Shown: in pieces, positions 26,099-34,830 of the stretch
Numbering within the stretch: position 1 is the first letter of the stretch
Layout of the letters: every line of letters begins with the position of its first letter
NCBI GenBank assembly: GCA_964402975.1
Contig: CAYOEM010000001.1
Span: 369,111-433,110 of the forward strand
Source of the DNA: CAMDKS01 sp964402975
GTDB taxonomy: Bacteria; Bdellovibrionota_B; Oligoflexia; Oligoflexales; RGVZ01
Reading direction: 5' to 3'
DNA: 64,000 nt
The notes under the pieces: generated by a model
Database searches by the model: none
The model's input: only the letters and a program-made list of their open reading frames with translations
What the model was told of the DNA's origin: nothing
Translations under genes and position numbers: made by a program

Positions 26099-28396
26099 GT
26101 GACTATTGATTACGAAAAACTTGCCCTCGAGTACCACGCGAGAGAACCTCGCGGAAAAATCTTTACTGGTCTCTCAAAGCCGGTCTCAAGCCAAAAAGAT
26201 CTCTCCATAGCCTACTCTCCAGGGGTGGCAGGACCATGCCGTGAAATCGCCAAAAACAGCGCGCTATCATTTGAGTACACAGGCCGTGCAAATTTAGTCG
26301 GCGTGATCTCAAACGGCACGGCTGTTCTTGGACTAGGTGATATTGGCCCGGAGGCCGCAAAACCGGTCATGGAAGGCAAAGCGGTACTTTTTAAGAAATT
26401 TGCCGACATTGACGTGTTTGACATCGAAGTCGCTGCCAAGGATCCTGACCAGTTCATCAGCGCAGTCGCAGCTCTAGAACCGACGTTTGGCGGAATTAAC
26501 CTTGAAGACATTAAAGCCCCTGAGTGCTTCTACATAGAAGAAGAGCTCAGAAAACGCATGAAAATTCCAGTTTTTCATGACGACCAACACGGCACCTCGA
26601 TTATCGCAGGTGCGGCGTTTCTAAATGCCTTAGAGATCACAAATAGAAAAATTGAAAACGTCAAAGTCGTTTTCAGTGGTGGTGGTGCTGCGGCTGTGGC
26701 TTGTGCAAATTTATTCATTTCACTTGGCGTAAGACCAGCCAACCTGATCATGTGTGACAGCAAAGGCGTGATCTACAAAGGTCGCACCGAGGGGATGAAC
26801 AAATATAAAGAAAAATTTGCCCTCGACACAAAAGTCAGAACTCTCGATGAGGCTCTAAAAGGTGCTGACGCGTTTGTGGGAGTCTCGGCTGCAGGCGTTT
26901 TAAAACCTGAAATGATCATGCCCATGGCTGACAATCCGATTATTTTTGCCCTGGCGAATCCTGATCCTGAGATCACACCAGCTGATGCTCGCAAAGCTAG
27001 ACCTGACTGTATCGTGGCCACTGGGCGAAGTGACTATCCTAACCAGGTCAACAATGTCCTTGGCTTCCCATTTATTTTTAGAGGCGCCCTCGACGTCCAA
27101 GCCACGACTATCAATGAAGAGATGAAAATGGCTGCGGTTCGTGGCATTGCAAAGCTCGCCAAAGAAGACGTACCAGAACAAGTGTTGAGAGCATACAATA
27201 CAGCCGAAGGCTACAAGTTTGGACGCGAATACTTGATTCCAAAACCAATGGATCCAAGGGTTCTACTGTACGTAGCGCCAGCCGTAGCCGAAGCGGCCAT
27301 GAAGTCAGGCGTTGCTCGCAAAAATGTCGAAATTCCGCAGTACACGCAGCACATTGAGCGCATCCTTGGGCCAACGAAACGGTTAATTCGAAAAATGCGC
27401 AACAACATCGCCGGATGGAGTCGTAAATCTGGCAGCAAGCCAAGAATCGTGATGGTGCATGGCCATGACGACAGAGTCATCAAAGCTGCCGCCCAAATGG
27501 ACTATGAAGGTGATGTAGCGACCATTATGCTTGGAGCTCCCAACGAGATCATCGCAAAAGCTGAATCCCTTGGTATTCACAACTTTGGAAGCAAAACGAC
27601 GATCATTGATCCCCATCAAGATAGCCGGATCGGCGAATTCGCAGAGCTTCTCTACAAAATGCGACAGCGCAAAGGCGTCACCAAATCAGCGGCTCAGCAG
27701 ATGCTTCGTGATAATAACTACTTTGCCTCTATGATGGTCAGAACCGGTGCTGCCGAGGGTATGATTGGCGGAGTGGTCGAGCCTTACGTCAACGGGTTGA
27801 TCCCGATCATGGAGATCATTCGAACAAAACCTGGCCGCATTATGAATGGCCTTTACATGTTCTCATGGAACAAACGCATGTACTTCCTGGCCGACTGCAC
27901 AGTCTGTATCGAACCAACCGCACAAGAGCTCGCCGATATAGCCATCAACACGGCAAATTTCGCCAAGCAATACACTGACGAGAAGGTCAGAGTTGCCATG
28001 TTGAGTTTCTCTAGCTTTGGAAGTAACCGTCACGAGAAAAGTCTGCGCGTAGCGAAGGCGGTAGAAATCCTCCACGACCGCGAAGTGGACTTTGTATTTG
28101 ACGGAGAAATTCAGGCGGACGTAGCTCTTAACGAAAAACTGCAAGAAAGGGACTTCCCGTTCTGCCAGCTTAAAGGTCAGGCCAATGTGCTCATATTCCC
28201 AGATCTCACGAGTGCCAATATCGCCTATAAGATCTTTGCAGCTATCTCCGGAAGCACTGGCATTGGGCCTGTGCTGCTTGGGCCACAGCATCCGGCCTCA
28301 GTCATGGAACGAGGCAGCAACACGGAAGACATCTGCAACATGATCTACATGGTCGCAAACCGTCACGTGCAAAATCAGTGGCCTGATATGCGCTGA
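26099..28396 (+). CDS. maeB: NADP-type malic enzyme with C-terminal phosphotransacetylase-like domain
   Basis: A GTG start at 26099 with AGAGGT upstream gives 765 aa, the usual MaeB size; the open frame continues upstream without support. The N-terminal malic domain begins DYEKLALEYHAREPRGKIF and contains SIAYSPGVAGPC and FHDDQHGTSIIAGAAFLNA. The NAD(P) domain contains VVFSGGGAAAVACANLF and ALANPDPEITPADA. The C-terminal about 330 residues form a phosphotransacetylase-like regulatory domain (MIGGVVEPYVNGLIPIMEII, SGSTGIGPVLLGPQHPASVM). The reaction is L-malate + NADP to pyruvate + CO2 + NADPH, supplying pyruvate and NADPH from the TCA cycle. Cytosolic. Confidence 0.95.
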   Translation: MTIDYEKLALEYHAREPRGKIFTGLSKPVSSQKDLSIAYSPGVAGPCREIAKNSALSFEYTGRANLVGVISNGTAVLGLGDIGPEAAKPVMEGKAVLFKKFADIDVFDIEVAAKDPDQFISAVAALEPTFGGINLEDIKAPECFYIEEELRKRMKIPVFHDDQHGTSIIAGAAFLNALEITNRKIENVKVVFSGGGAAAVACANLFISLGVRPANLIMCDSKGVIYKGRTEGMNKYKEKFALDTKVRTLDEALKGADAFVGVSAAGVLKPEMIMPMADNPIIFALANPDPEITPADARKARPDCIVATGRSDYPNQVNNVLGFPFIFRGALDVQATTINEEMKMAAVRGIAKLAKEDVPEQVLRAYNTAEGYKFGREYLIPKPMDPRVLLYVAPAVAEAAMKSGVARKNVEIPQYTQHIERILGPTKRLIRKMRNNIAGWSRKSGSKPRIVMVHGHDDRVIKAAAQMDYEGDVATIMLGAPNEIIAKAESLGIHNFGSKTTIIDPHQDSRIGEFAELLYKMRQRKGVTKSAAQQMLRDNNYFASMMVRTGAAEGMIGGVVEPYVNGLIPIMEIIRTKPGRIMNGLYMFSWNKRMYFLADCTVCIEPTAQELADIAINTANFAKQYTDEKVRVAMLSFSSFGSNRHEKSLRVAKAVEILHDREVDFVFDGEIQADVALNEKLQERDFPFCQLKGQANVLIFPDLTSANIAYKIFAAISGSTGIGPVLLGPQHPASVMERGSNTEDICNMIYMVANRHVQNQWPDMR

Positions 28397-28417
28397 CTGA
28401 TGAGTCGTTTCAAAAAT

Positions 28418-29698
28418 TCAGCGTGGGCGTTTGGACTTTTCAGCCGCCCGCATGAAAGCGTCACCCATGACGCTGGAGGTCGAGCTAGATCGAAGCTCAA
28501 CGCCGCGGTGTTCATCGGCATCAGCTTGAGCCTTCTCCAGTTGTTTTTTGCCCTCTTGCTCCACGTAGTCGGCTTCCAGAACTTTCATGGATAAACTGAT
28601 CCGTCTTTGGATGCGGTCAATCCCCATGATCTTCACCTTGGTCTTGGCTCCGACTTGAACGATTTCTCCGGGCGTATTGATCCGTTTTTTTGCACTCATT
28701 TCTGAAATGTGAATGAGGCCTTCAACGCCCGGCAAAATCTCTGCAAATGCTCCAAATTGCATAAGCTTTGTGACTGTGACATCAACGATGGCGCCGTTTT
28801 CAAGTTTCTCAACTGTGACATCCCAAGGATCACCTTCCACTTGCTTCATGGAGGCCGATACCTTTGGTCGATCTCCGGTAGTATCAATTTTTAGAATTTT
28901 AACAGTCACTTTCTGACCAACATCCACCACGGCATGTGCAGAAGCGGGACGGCTCCAGCTAAGCTCACTCATGGGCACTAGGGCATTAAGACCTCCGCCA
29001 ATATCGACGAATGCTCCAAAGCTCTCGATTTTGACGACAGTGGCTAGCACGGTGTCTCCCACCTGAAGTTTGGCAAGAACTTTCTCGCGCTCAACGGCTT
29101 GCTCCTCACGAAGAAGTGCTGCGCGCGACAAGACCACATCACGTCCCGCCACTTTGATGACTTTAAATTTGAACGACTGACCAATAAACGCCGCAGCTGG
29201 TTTACCACTGATGACATCAATTTGAGAGAATGGACAAAATGCTCGAGCACCAGGAAGCTCGACCGTGTAGCCACCTTTGTTCTCGCCTGTGACCTTACCC
29301 TCAACTGGCAGCCCCGAATTCATAGCGTCTCTGAGACTGTCTAGGCCAGCGTTACGTGCCGACACAGAGGTCGCTAGTTCAATGCCATTACGCAGAGAAC
29401 TAACGTAAAGCGAATAGGTCTCGCCCACTTTAAAACGCTCGAGCTCTTCTTTGGACATAGCCTCAGTGGGAAGAACACCCTCGCTGCGCTGCCCTACGTC
29501 ACAAACGATGCTGCCGTCAATTATTCCGATGACTTTGGCCTCGACCTTGTCGCCTTGTTTTAACTGAGCAAAGCCCCTGGCCGCCTCATGGGCAATCATA
29601 TCCGCAAATTCATTAGCCTGATCTTGGGCCTCGTCTGAGTCCTCATCAACAAAGGGGTCATGGCCAAGCTGCTCAAGAAAGCGATGTTTTTTTGTCAT
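28418..29698 (-). CDS. Four-domain S1 RNA-binding protein (ribosomal S1-like)
   Basis: Four S1 OB-fold repeats follow an acidic N-terminus: about 45-115 (QLKQGDKVEAKVIGIIDGSI), 130-200 (SGLPVEGKVTGENKGGYTVEL), 213-290 (LQVGDTVLATVVKIESFGAFVDIG) and 303-375 (ENGAIVDVTVTKLMQFGAFAEI). The last two are the most canonical. The C-terminus is charged and basic (KSKRPR). Proteobacterial rpsA usually encodes six domains, so this may be a shorter S1 or a Tex/YhgF-independent RNA-binding paralogue. A main rpsA elsewhere cannot be excluded. Binds mRNA, presumably at the ribosome. Confidence 0.85.
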   Translation of the reverse strand: MTKKHRFLEQLGHDPFVDEDSDEAQDQANEFADMIAHEAARGFAQLKQGDKVEAKVIGIIDGSIVCDVGQRSEGVLPTEAMSKEELERFKVGETYSLYVSSLRNGIELATSVSARNAGLDSLRDAMNSGLPVEGKVTGENKGGYTVELPGARAFCPFSQIDVISGKPAAAFIGQSFKFKVIKVAGRDVVLSRAALLREEQAVEREKVLAKLQVGDTVLATVVKIESFGAFVDIGGGLNALVPMSELSWSRPASAHAVVDVGQKVTVKILKIDTTGDRPKVSASMKQVEGDPWDVTVEKLENGAIVDVTVTKLMQFGAFAEILPGVEGLIHISEMSAKKRINTPGEIVQVGAKTKVKIMGIDRIQRRISLSMKVLEADYVEQEGKKQLEKAQADADEHRGVELRSSSTSSVMGDAFMRAAEKSKRPR

Positions 29699-29719
29699 GA
29701 TAAAAACCTTTTTTAAAAG

Positions 29720-29742
29720 ACGACCCCACTCAATTAATGGGG
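29720..29742 (-). terminator. Weak hairpin between the methyltransferase and S1 genes
   Basis: CCCCA (29742-29738) pairs with TGGGG (29728-29724) around a 9-nt loop on the minus strand, followed by TCGTCTTTT. The stem is short, so it may be a weak terminator for the TPMT-like gene or part of the S1 leader. Confidence 0.35.
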
Positions 29743-29793
29743 CTTCAGACTATACCGACTGCCAGCCGCAAGTTCCAGTTAGGTTTTTGGATC

Positions 29794-30402
29794 TTAATAA
29801 CGTTTTTGGGCAAAAAAAATGAATTCTTTGAGTATTTTTTGGTCACAAGCAGGCGACACGCGAGGCTCCAGATATAGAATCTCAAAGTGAGGCGTGAAAA
29901 TTTCTCGCAAGTCGGCTTCGCTTACGGCAAACGGAGGACCTGATGCGGGATTACCAGTTTCAGCGAAGGGAATTGACGCAAAAACGCCGCCGGGTTTAAG
30001 ACACGCCGTCATGGCTTTGACATAATTGACTCTTAGGTCACCGTTTAGGGCACAGAGCATGGCGCGGTCAAATATGCCGCTATAGGTCGCTTCTTCAGAC
30101 TTTGAAACATCTGACACGTCACCGCAAACGAGCGTCAACCCACTCAGGGAACCATAAAGACTTCTGGCCTCAGCGATAGCCTTTGGCACGAGATCTTTGG
30201 CCACGACTTGGTTGATGCCATGCCGAAGTAGTTCTTTGGCGTCGTGGGCCCGACCGCACCCAGGGATCAGCCACTTGCCTGCGCAAGACCCGGGCGAATG
30301 ACTTTCCGCAAGTTCCAAAAGTTCCGCAGTTAACGGATGGGGGCCACTTAAATCCCACGCCGTTTTGTTTTCCTGCCAGCGTTCGTGCCACGTGGTCGCC
30401 AT
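29794..30402 (-). CDS. TPMT-family SAM-dependent methyltransferase
   Basis: N-terminal WHERWQENKTAWDLSGPHP and the SAM-binding LIPGCGRAHDAKELLRHG are hallmarks of the thiopurine S-methyltransferase family. VVAKDLVPKAIAEA and SGIFDRAMLCAL complete the class-I Rossmann fold. Bacterial members methylate small thiols or inorganic selenium, tellurium and halide species. The native substrate is unknown here. Length 202 aa is normal. Cytosolic, upstream of the S1 gene on the same strand. Confidence 0.88.
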   Translation of the reverse strand: MATTWHERWQENKTAWDLSGPHPLTAELLELAESHSPGSCAGKWLIPGCGRAHDAKELLRHGINQVVAKDLVPKAIAEARSLYGSLSGLTLVCGDVSDVSKSEEATYSGIFDRAMLCALNGDLRVNYVKAMTACLKPGGVFASIPFAETGNPASGPPFAVSEADLREIFTPHFEILYLEPRVSPACDQKILKEFIFFAQKRY

Positions 30403-30499
30403 AATAGATACGTCTTTCCCCGGCTAAATTTTTAGTTATCCCCACAATATGCGAAAATAGGAGTCAACTAAACTAAAGATTTCGAACGAGGTCTCTGAA

Positions 30500-30871
30500 G
30501 TGAGTGGAACTTGGTGGGCATTTTTGGCAACGGGCGTGATCGCTGGGATAGCCTCTGGGCTTTTTGGAATCGGCGGCGGTCTTATCATTATGCCGATTTT
30601 AGTTTTTGCTATTAGGATGGATCAGCACGCGGCCGTGGGAACGTCATTGATTGCCTTGCTTCTTCCAGTTGGGATCTTTGCTGTGTGGAATTTTTGGCAA
30701 GCCGGAAAAATCACCGCCGAGCATTTGCGCGGTGGACTTTGGATCGCGCTAGGTCTTGCCGTCGGCGCGTACTTTGGAAGTCACCTAGCCATCGCGATGA
30801 ATCCCGTGATGCTACGTAGAGCATTTGGCGTGTTTCTACTGGTAGCAGCTGGGCGGATGCTAATTGGCTAA
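30500..30871 (+). CDS. Half-size TSUP (TauE/SafE) membrane transporter
   Basis: A GTG start with GAGGT upstream. Four hydrophobic segments, with the family signature IAGIASGLFGIGGGLIIMPIL in the first and ALGLAVGAYFGSHLA in the third. At 123 aa it is one repeat of the usual two-repeat TSUP transporter (about 250 aa), so it may act as a homodimer. No partner half-gene is adjacent. Members export sulfite, sulfonates or related organic anions; substrate here is unknown. Confidence 0.8.
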   Translation: MSGTWWAFLATGVIAGIASGLFGIGGGLIIMPILVFAIRMDQHAAVGTSLIALLLPVGIFAVWNFWQAGKITAEHLRGGLWIALGLAVGAYFGSHLAIAMNPVMLRRAFGVFLLVAAGRMLIG

Positions 30872-30905
30872 AACGCAAAATTGAGAAGAGATGATTAAGA
30901 AGTGA

Positions 30906-30981
<76 letters not shown>

Positions 30982-31042
30982 ATTAAGGCCGAACCCGAGC
31001 TCTAAGCGATTGCGTTGTCGCCAGACGCCGGTCCGATAGGGG

Positions 31043-31070
31043 TTATTAATATTCCGCCCCTAATTGTCAA
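31043..31070 (-). promoter_or_regulatory. Sigma70-type promoter for tRNA-Ala
   Basis: On the minus strand TTGACA (31070-31065) is followed by a 16-bp spacer and TAATAA (31048-31043). Transcription would start near 31036, leaving a leader of about 55 nt before the mature tRNA. Confidence 0.7.
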
Positions 31071-31192
31071 TTCGAATTTTTCCTCGGCCGACGCCATGTT
31101 TTGACCAGCTTTCAAACGGAGCTGCTTGCAGTCCGGGGAAAGCCCAGTTATCCTAGGCGAATCAAAGGATTAAATAGAGGAGATGAGCTGCC

Positions 31193-32452
31193 ATGACCGC
31201 AACTAGACAACCCAACCCAAGCAAGGGGATTTGGACGACGGCCGTGATCGCAGGCATCATCGGTGCGAGCGCCTCTATTTATTCCATCAAGCACCACATG
31301 GAATTAAAGCTCAACGGTCACACCGAGGCGGCCTGTAACATCAATAGCCTGATTAGCTGCGACGCAGTGGCTGCCAGTAAGTACAGCGAACTTCTCGGAG
31401 CACCGCTGGGCGTCTGGGGACTTGGTTACTTTTTTGCGATGTCTATTCTTGCCCTCACGGTTCTGGTGGGTCACAAGTCTGCCAAGGAACACGCGCCCAG
31501 CTGGATTTTGCTATCACTCGTGGGCCTTGTAAGCTCAATTGGTTTGGGTGTTATTAGCCTCGGTATTTTAAAAACTGTTTGCATCGTCTGTATTATTGTT
31601 TACGGGGCAAGTCTACTGCAGGGTGTAGTCGCCTGGATGGCTTGGAGAGCAAGTTTTGCCATCGACGAAACATCACCCATACGAATTTCAACGGAGCTCG
31701 CCGTTAAAGAAACAAGCCTCGACTTCTCAGTTAAAAATTTAGGATCAGGAATCCTCACTGCTGCGATTGCAGCGGCGGTAGCGTTTATTGGCTTCAATTT
31801 TATTAAACCCACTGCACAACTTCCAAGTGAGCTGCAGGATCTTCCCGGTAAGCATGACGGACCTAGTGTTCCACCCGTCCTCTCAAAAACCCCGCAGGAC
31901 ATCCCCATCAACAAGTCAGCCTACAGTGGCCTCGGGGAAGACTACCGAAAGGGTCCAGATGACGCGAAAATTGTGATTGTGGAATTTGCCGACTACATGT
32001 GTCCGGCCTGCGGTCAAACTGCGCCTGTGATTGAGGAACTTCACAGACAACTTGGGCAAAGAGCCCTAATCGTCTTCAAAAACTACCCGCTTTCTAATGT
32101 CTGTAATTCTTCCGTACAGGGTAACATGCACGCTTACTCCTGCGAGATTGCACAACTGGCAAGGTGTGCGGGCAGGTACGGCAAATTTTGGGATTACCAC
32201 CTAAAAGCATTTGAAGAGCAGTCATCGGCTTCAAGCGAGAAAGCCAAAGAATGGGGAAAGAAAGTCGGCCTAACAGAAGCTCAGATGAACGAGTGTCTAT
32301 CAAGTCCGGATATTATGGCTAAAATCAAAGATGACGTGGAGGTCGGCAACAAGGCCGGCGTTAATGCAACTCCAACCATTTTCATCAACGGCCGAAAATA
32401 TCTTGGCGAGCGTACGGCCCCTCTCATTCGCGCAGCGGCCGAGTCATTGTGA
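31193..32452 (+). CDS. VKOR-DsbA fusion, periplasmic disulfide-bond formation
   Basis: The N-terminal about 150 residues are a VKOR domain: several membrane helices, the loop Cys pair Cys48/Cys56 and the active-site CxxC Cys130-Val-Cys133 (TVCIVC). A linker and a further hydrophobic segment (about 186-203) precede a DsbA/thioredoxin-like domain with Cys270-Pro-Ala-Cys273 in FADYMCPACGQ, cis-Pro in NATPTIFING and extra Cys. VKOR reoxidises the fused thiol oxidase using membrane quinone, replacing DsbB. It suits the many Cys-containing exported proteins of this window. AGAGGAGA lies upstream of the ATG. The next gene starts 16 bp downstream. Confidence 0.93.
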   Translation: MTATRQPNPSKGIWTTAVIAGIIGASASIYSIKHHMELKLNGHTEAACNINSLISCDAVAASKYSELLGAPLGVWGLGYFFAMSILALTVLVGHKSAKEHAPSWILLSLVGLVSSIGLGVISLGILKTVCIVCIIVYGASLLQGVVAWMAWRASFAIDETSPIRISTELAVKETSLDFSVKNLGSGILTAAIAAAVAFIGFNFIKPTAQLPSELQDLPGKHDGPSVPPVLSKTPQDIPINKSAYSGLGEDYRKGPDDAKIVIVEFADYMCPACGQTAPVIEELHRQLGQRALIVFKNYPLSNVCNSSVQGNMHAYSCEIAQLARCAGRYGKFWDYHLKAFEEQSSASSEKAKEWGKKVGLTEAQMNECLSSPDIMAKIKDDVEVGNKAGVNATPTIFINGRKYLGERTAPLIRAAAESL

Positions 32453-32468
32453 GGCAAACAAGAGTCAG

Positions 32469-33242
32469 ATGAAACTGAGATTTGAGCATGATTTTCAGCA
32501 AAAAATAATGCAGCAGCATTTTGAAGAGCCATTTACGCTCGACTCTGCTGCGGCCGTGCAAAAATGGCGCTCGGCATGGATGCAAGAACTAAAATCTTGG
32601 CACTCTCCCTATAAGTTGATCGTTGACTGCACAAACCTTACATTATTGGACTCTGCTGAAACGGCTGATGCCATGTCGAGGATGCTTAGATTCTTTGAGG
32701 GTCTCTTTCTAAAATCGGTCGTAGGTTTTGGCTTTAACGCCAACCAGGGCCACGACAAACTTGGGTTTAAAGTCGTTCAATCATTTGAAGACGCCCAGCG
32801 CGAAGCAGGCGTTCGGGGCTTGAGATCTGCGACGGTGCCGGCCGACTTCCGAGACTCCATTCAATTTCAAAATCACTTTGCTCAACACGTGATCGAAATG
32901 AGCTTCTCAGACGACGCCGTCATCGATTCAAAAGATAAAATTGCGGCCATCAAAAGTAAGCTAACGAATAACCTCATGCAGTGGCACAGTAAGTGGAGCC
33001 TTCTCATCGATTGTTCCCGGCTTAGTTTTAATCCCGAATTTAATGGCGAATGGACAAAGCTCGAGACCTACTTTCGAGGCTTTTTCATGAAAGTGGTTGT
33101 GGGTTACAGTCCTCTGCCAGAGGCCCGCGAGAACTACCCTTTTAGGACCTTTAGAGCCCGCCATGCAGCTGTGGCCCAGCTTGAAAGTGAAGGGCATTTC
33201 ATGGGCAATGACGCCCATTGCCGAACAAAATCGAAGGTTTAG
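32469..33242 (+). CDS. Protein of two tandem homologous domains, function unknown
   Basis: The ATG at 32469 is chosen; the open frame extends upstream only as a shadow inside the VKOR-DsbA gene. Two copies of one domain are visible: WHSPYKLIVDCTNLTL...FFEGLFLKSVVGFG (about 50-100) and WHSKWSLLIDCSRLSF...YFRGFFMKVVVGYS (about 175-225). Each has a beta strand ending in DC and a helix followed by VVG. The fold recalls STAS-like domains but I cannot assign it. No signal peptide. Position 16 bp after VKOR-DsbA suggests co-transcription, though a redox role is not evident. Confidence 0.65.
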   Translation: MKLRFEHDFQQKIMQQHFEEPFTLDSAAAVQKWRSAWMQELKSWHSPYKLIVDCTNLTLLDSAETADAMSRMLRFFEGLFLKSVVGFGFNANQGHDKLGFKVVQSFEDAQREAGVRGLRSATVPADFRDSIQFQNHFAQHVIEMSFSDDAVIDSKDKIAAIKSKLTNNLMQWHSKWSLLIDCSRLSFNPEFNGEWTKLETYFRGFFMKVVVGYSPLPEARENYPFRTFRARHAAVAQLESEGHFMGNDAHCRTKSKV

Positions 33243-33362
33243 GCAGAGCTCCGACGGCTTTTTGATTGCATACGTGACTGGTTTTCATGTATTTATCAAA
33301 CGTTCGAGAATTCTTCTGCCGGTCTGAAATGATCGACCGAAACGTTGCAAACGAGGTGACAT

Positions 33363-33929
33363 GTGCTTCCTGTTGAAATTCATCCTATTCAAGACGCCAT
33401 TGTTCTAAGAGCTCGCGGTAGCGAACTTCTGATCTTGTCGAGCCACGTTGCAGAATTAAAAAAACTCAAGGCAGCTGGCGATTTCTCGCGCTACTTCCTG
33501 CACGAAGCCCTCGTTAATCGACCTGCCCGAAAACTTTTCGAAGCGTGGCTTCGCAAAGACGGATCTCTTTGGGCTCGCATCTACAAAACCGTCCAAACGA
33601 TTGAGTCAAGTGGATCAAGCCCACAAGCGACCACCGAGAAGGCGGCTCCAGCTCCAACAAAAAGCGCTAAAGCTGCTGAAACGGCAAAAGAAGCACCCGC
33701 TAAAGCTGCGAAAAAGACCGTGAGCGAGGAAAAAGCCGCAGCAAAGCCTGCGACAAAGACCGCGACCAAAGCTGCTGACACAAAACCTGCCAAGAAGGAA
33801 AAATCGGCCGCTTCAAAATCAGAACCTGCAAAAGCGGCTCATAAGGCTGGAGCAAAGTCTGCTGCAAAAAAACCCGCTGCGAAAACCGCCGCTGCAAAGC
33901 CGGCTGCGAAGAAGTCTTCCAAGAAATAA
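33363..33929 (+). CDS. Small domain with long histone-H1-like Lys/Ala/Pro tail
   Basis: GTG start with GAGGTG just upstream. The N-terminal about 75 residues are an ordinary soluble domain (LPVEIHPIQDAIVLRARGSEL to SLWARIYKTVQTI). The remaining about 110 residues are low-complexity Lys/Ala/Pro/Thr with repeated AKPA/KPAAK elements, like eukaryotic H1 tails and bacterial HctA/AlgP-type proteins. Such tails bind nucleic acid non-specifically and are often phase-variable by repeat number. The N-terminal domain is unrecognised. Chromatin or RNA binding is inference. Confidence 0.65.
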   Translation: MLPVEIHPIQDAIVLRARGSELLILSSHVAELKKLKAAGDFSRYFLHEALVNRPARKLFEAWLRKDGSLWARIYKTVQTIESSGSSPQATTEKAAPAPTKSAKAAETAKEAPAKAAKKTVSEEKAAAKPATKTATKAADTKPAKKEKSAASKSEPAKAAHKAGAKSAAKKPAAKTAAAKPAAKKSSKK

Positions 33930-33980
33930 CTTTCGCGCCATCCAAACAACATCGTTTGCGATGCGGCTAGGCGGTCCATC

Positions 33981-34259
33981 TTGATTAGAAAATATCTGAT
34001 TATTGGAAAGCAGATTCAGCTAAGCTCAACAAAGCACGTGGTCTCGGATGATCACGGAAACGTTCACCCAATCGAAATAAAACTACCGATTGAAACCTAC
34101 TGGAAGGCCGAGGAGATGCTGAAGCATGCCGAATATCAGTTATCCTCAGGCGAAGACCCACAAACGGTCAAAGAGTCGTACATTAAAGTTTTAAAATTAC
34201 TCGCACCTCACTGCACGTCAGAAAAAGACCGTATTGCCGTCTTTGAGAAGATCTCCTGA
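33981..34259 (+). CDS. Small soluble protein, function unknown
   Basis: A 92-residue frame with a TTG start and a purine-rich AGGCGG upstream. The stop lies 1 bp before the gmhB start, an operonic arrangement. Mixed helical composition (IETYWKAEEMLKHAEYQL, VKESYIKVLKLLAPH) with no signal peptide or motif. No family recognised. The start codon is uncertain; the frame itself looks real because of the tight spacing. Confidence 0.5.
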   Translation: MIRKYLIIGKQIQLSSTKHVVSDDHGNVHPIEIKLPIETYWKAEEMLKHAEYQLSSGEDPQTVKESYIKVLKLLAPHCTSEKDRIAVFEKIS

Positions 34260-34260
34260 A

Positions 34261-34830
34261 ATGGAGAAGACCTCAAACAAGGCCGTTTTTGTCGACCGCG
34301 ACGGTGTTTTAAACGTAGATCTTGGCTACACCTATAGGCCGAGTGACTTAAGGCTAGTCGACGGCGCCATAGACGGCCTCAAAACTCTCCAAAAAGCTGG
34401 ATTTCTTATCGTCATGATCACCAACCAGTCGGGAGTGGCGCGCGGATTTTTCTCTCTAGACCATGTCCACCAGTTCAATGAAGCCCTCACCCAAGCCATT
34501 CAGACACAGATACAGTCCTTCAAGTTTGACGCGGTCATGATCTGCCCCCATCATCCGGAAGGCAAAGTTGCGGAATATTCTGTGCCGTGTGACTGCAGAA
34601 AGCCTGGCACTAAGCTCCTCACTGACGCGGCTGCCAAGTTAAATATCGATCTTAAAAGCAGTTGGCTCGTCGGTGATAAGGCCAGTGATATTGAATGCGC
34701 CATAAACGCAGGCCTGACCGGTATTCAGGTCGTACGCGGTGGAAAACAGTACCCTCATAGCAAACAGGCCCTGGCGATCGTACCGACTCTAAAAGAGGCT
34801 GCCGATATCATCATCGAGCAATCACTTTGA
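34261..34830 (+). CDS. gmhB: D-glycero-D-manno-heptose 1,7-bisphosphate 7-phosphatase (HAD, GmhB-like)
   Basis: A HAD phosphatase with nucleophile and acid in VFVDRDGVLN (Asp12, Asp14), motif II TNQSGVARG, motif III Lys in CRKPG and motif IV LVGDKASDIECA. The zinc-binding Cys/His insert typical of GmhB is present: CPHHPEGK...PCDCRKPG. The reaction removes the 7-phosphate from heptose bisphosphate in ADP-heptose synthesis for LPS core. The ATG at 34261 is chosen over an in-frame ATG 27 bp upstream that lies inside the previous gene. 189 aa is normal. It overlaps the convergent BFD gene by 9 bp. A histidinol-phosphatase-type HAD is the main alternative. Confidence 0.88.
   Translation: MEKTSNKAVFVDRDGVLNVDLGYTYRPSDLRLVDGAIDGLKTLQKAGFLIVMITNQSGVARGFFSLDHVHQFNEALTQAIQTQIQSFKFDAVMICPHHPEGKVAEYSVPCDCRKPGTKLLTDAAAKLNIDLKSSWLVGDKASDIECAINAGLTGIQVVRGGKQYPHSKQALAIVPTLKEAADIIIEQSL

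Noticed and set aside
33581..33793. Ala/Val/Phe-rich minus-strand hydrophobic frame like a membrane peptide
   Set aside because: Antisense of the Lys/Ala/Pro tail of the protein at 33363.
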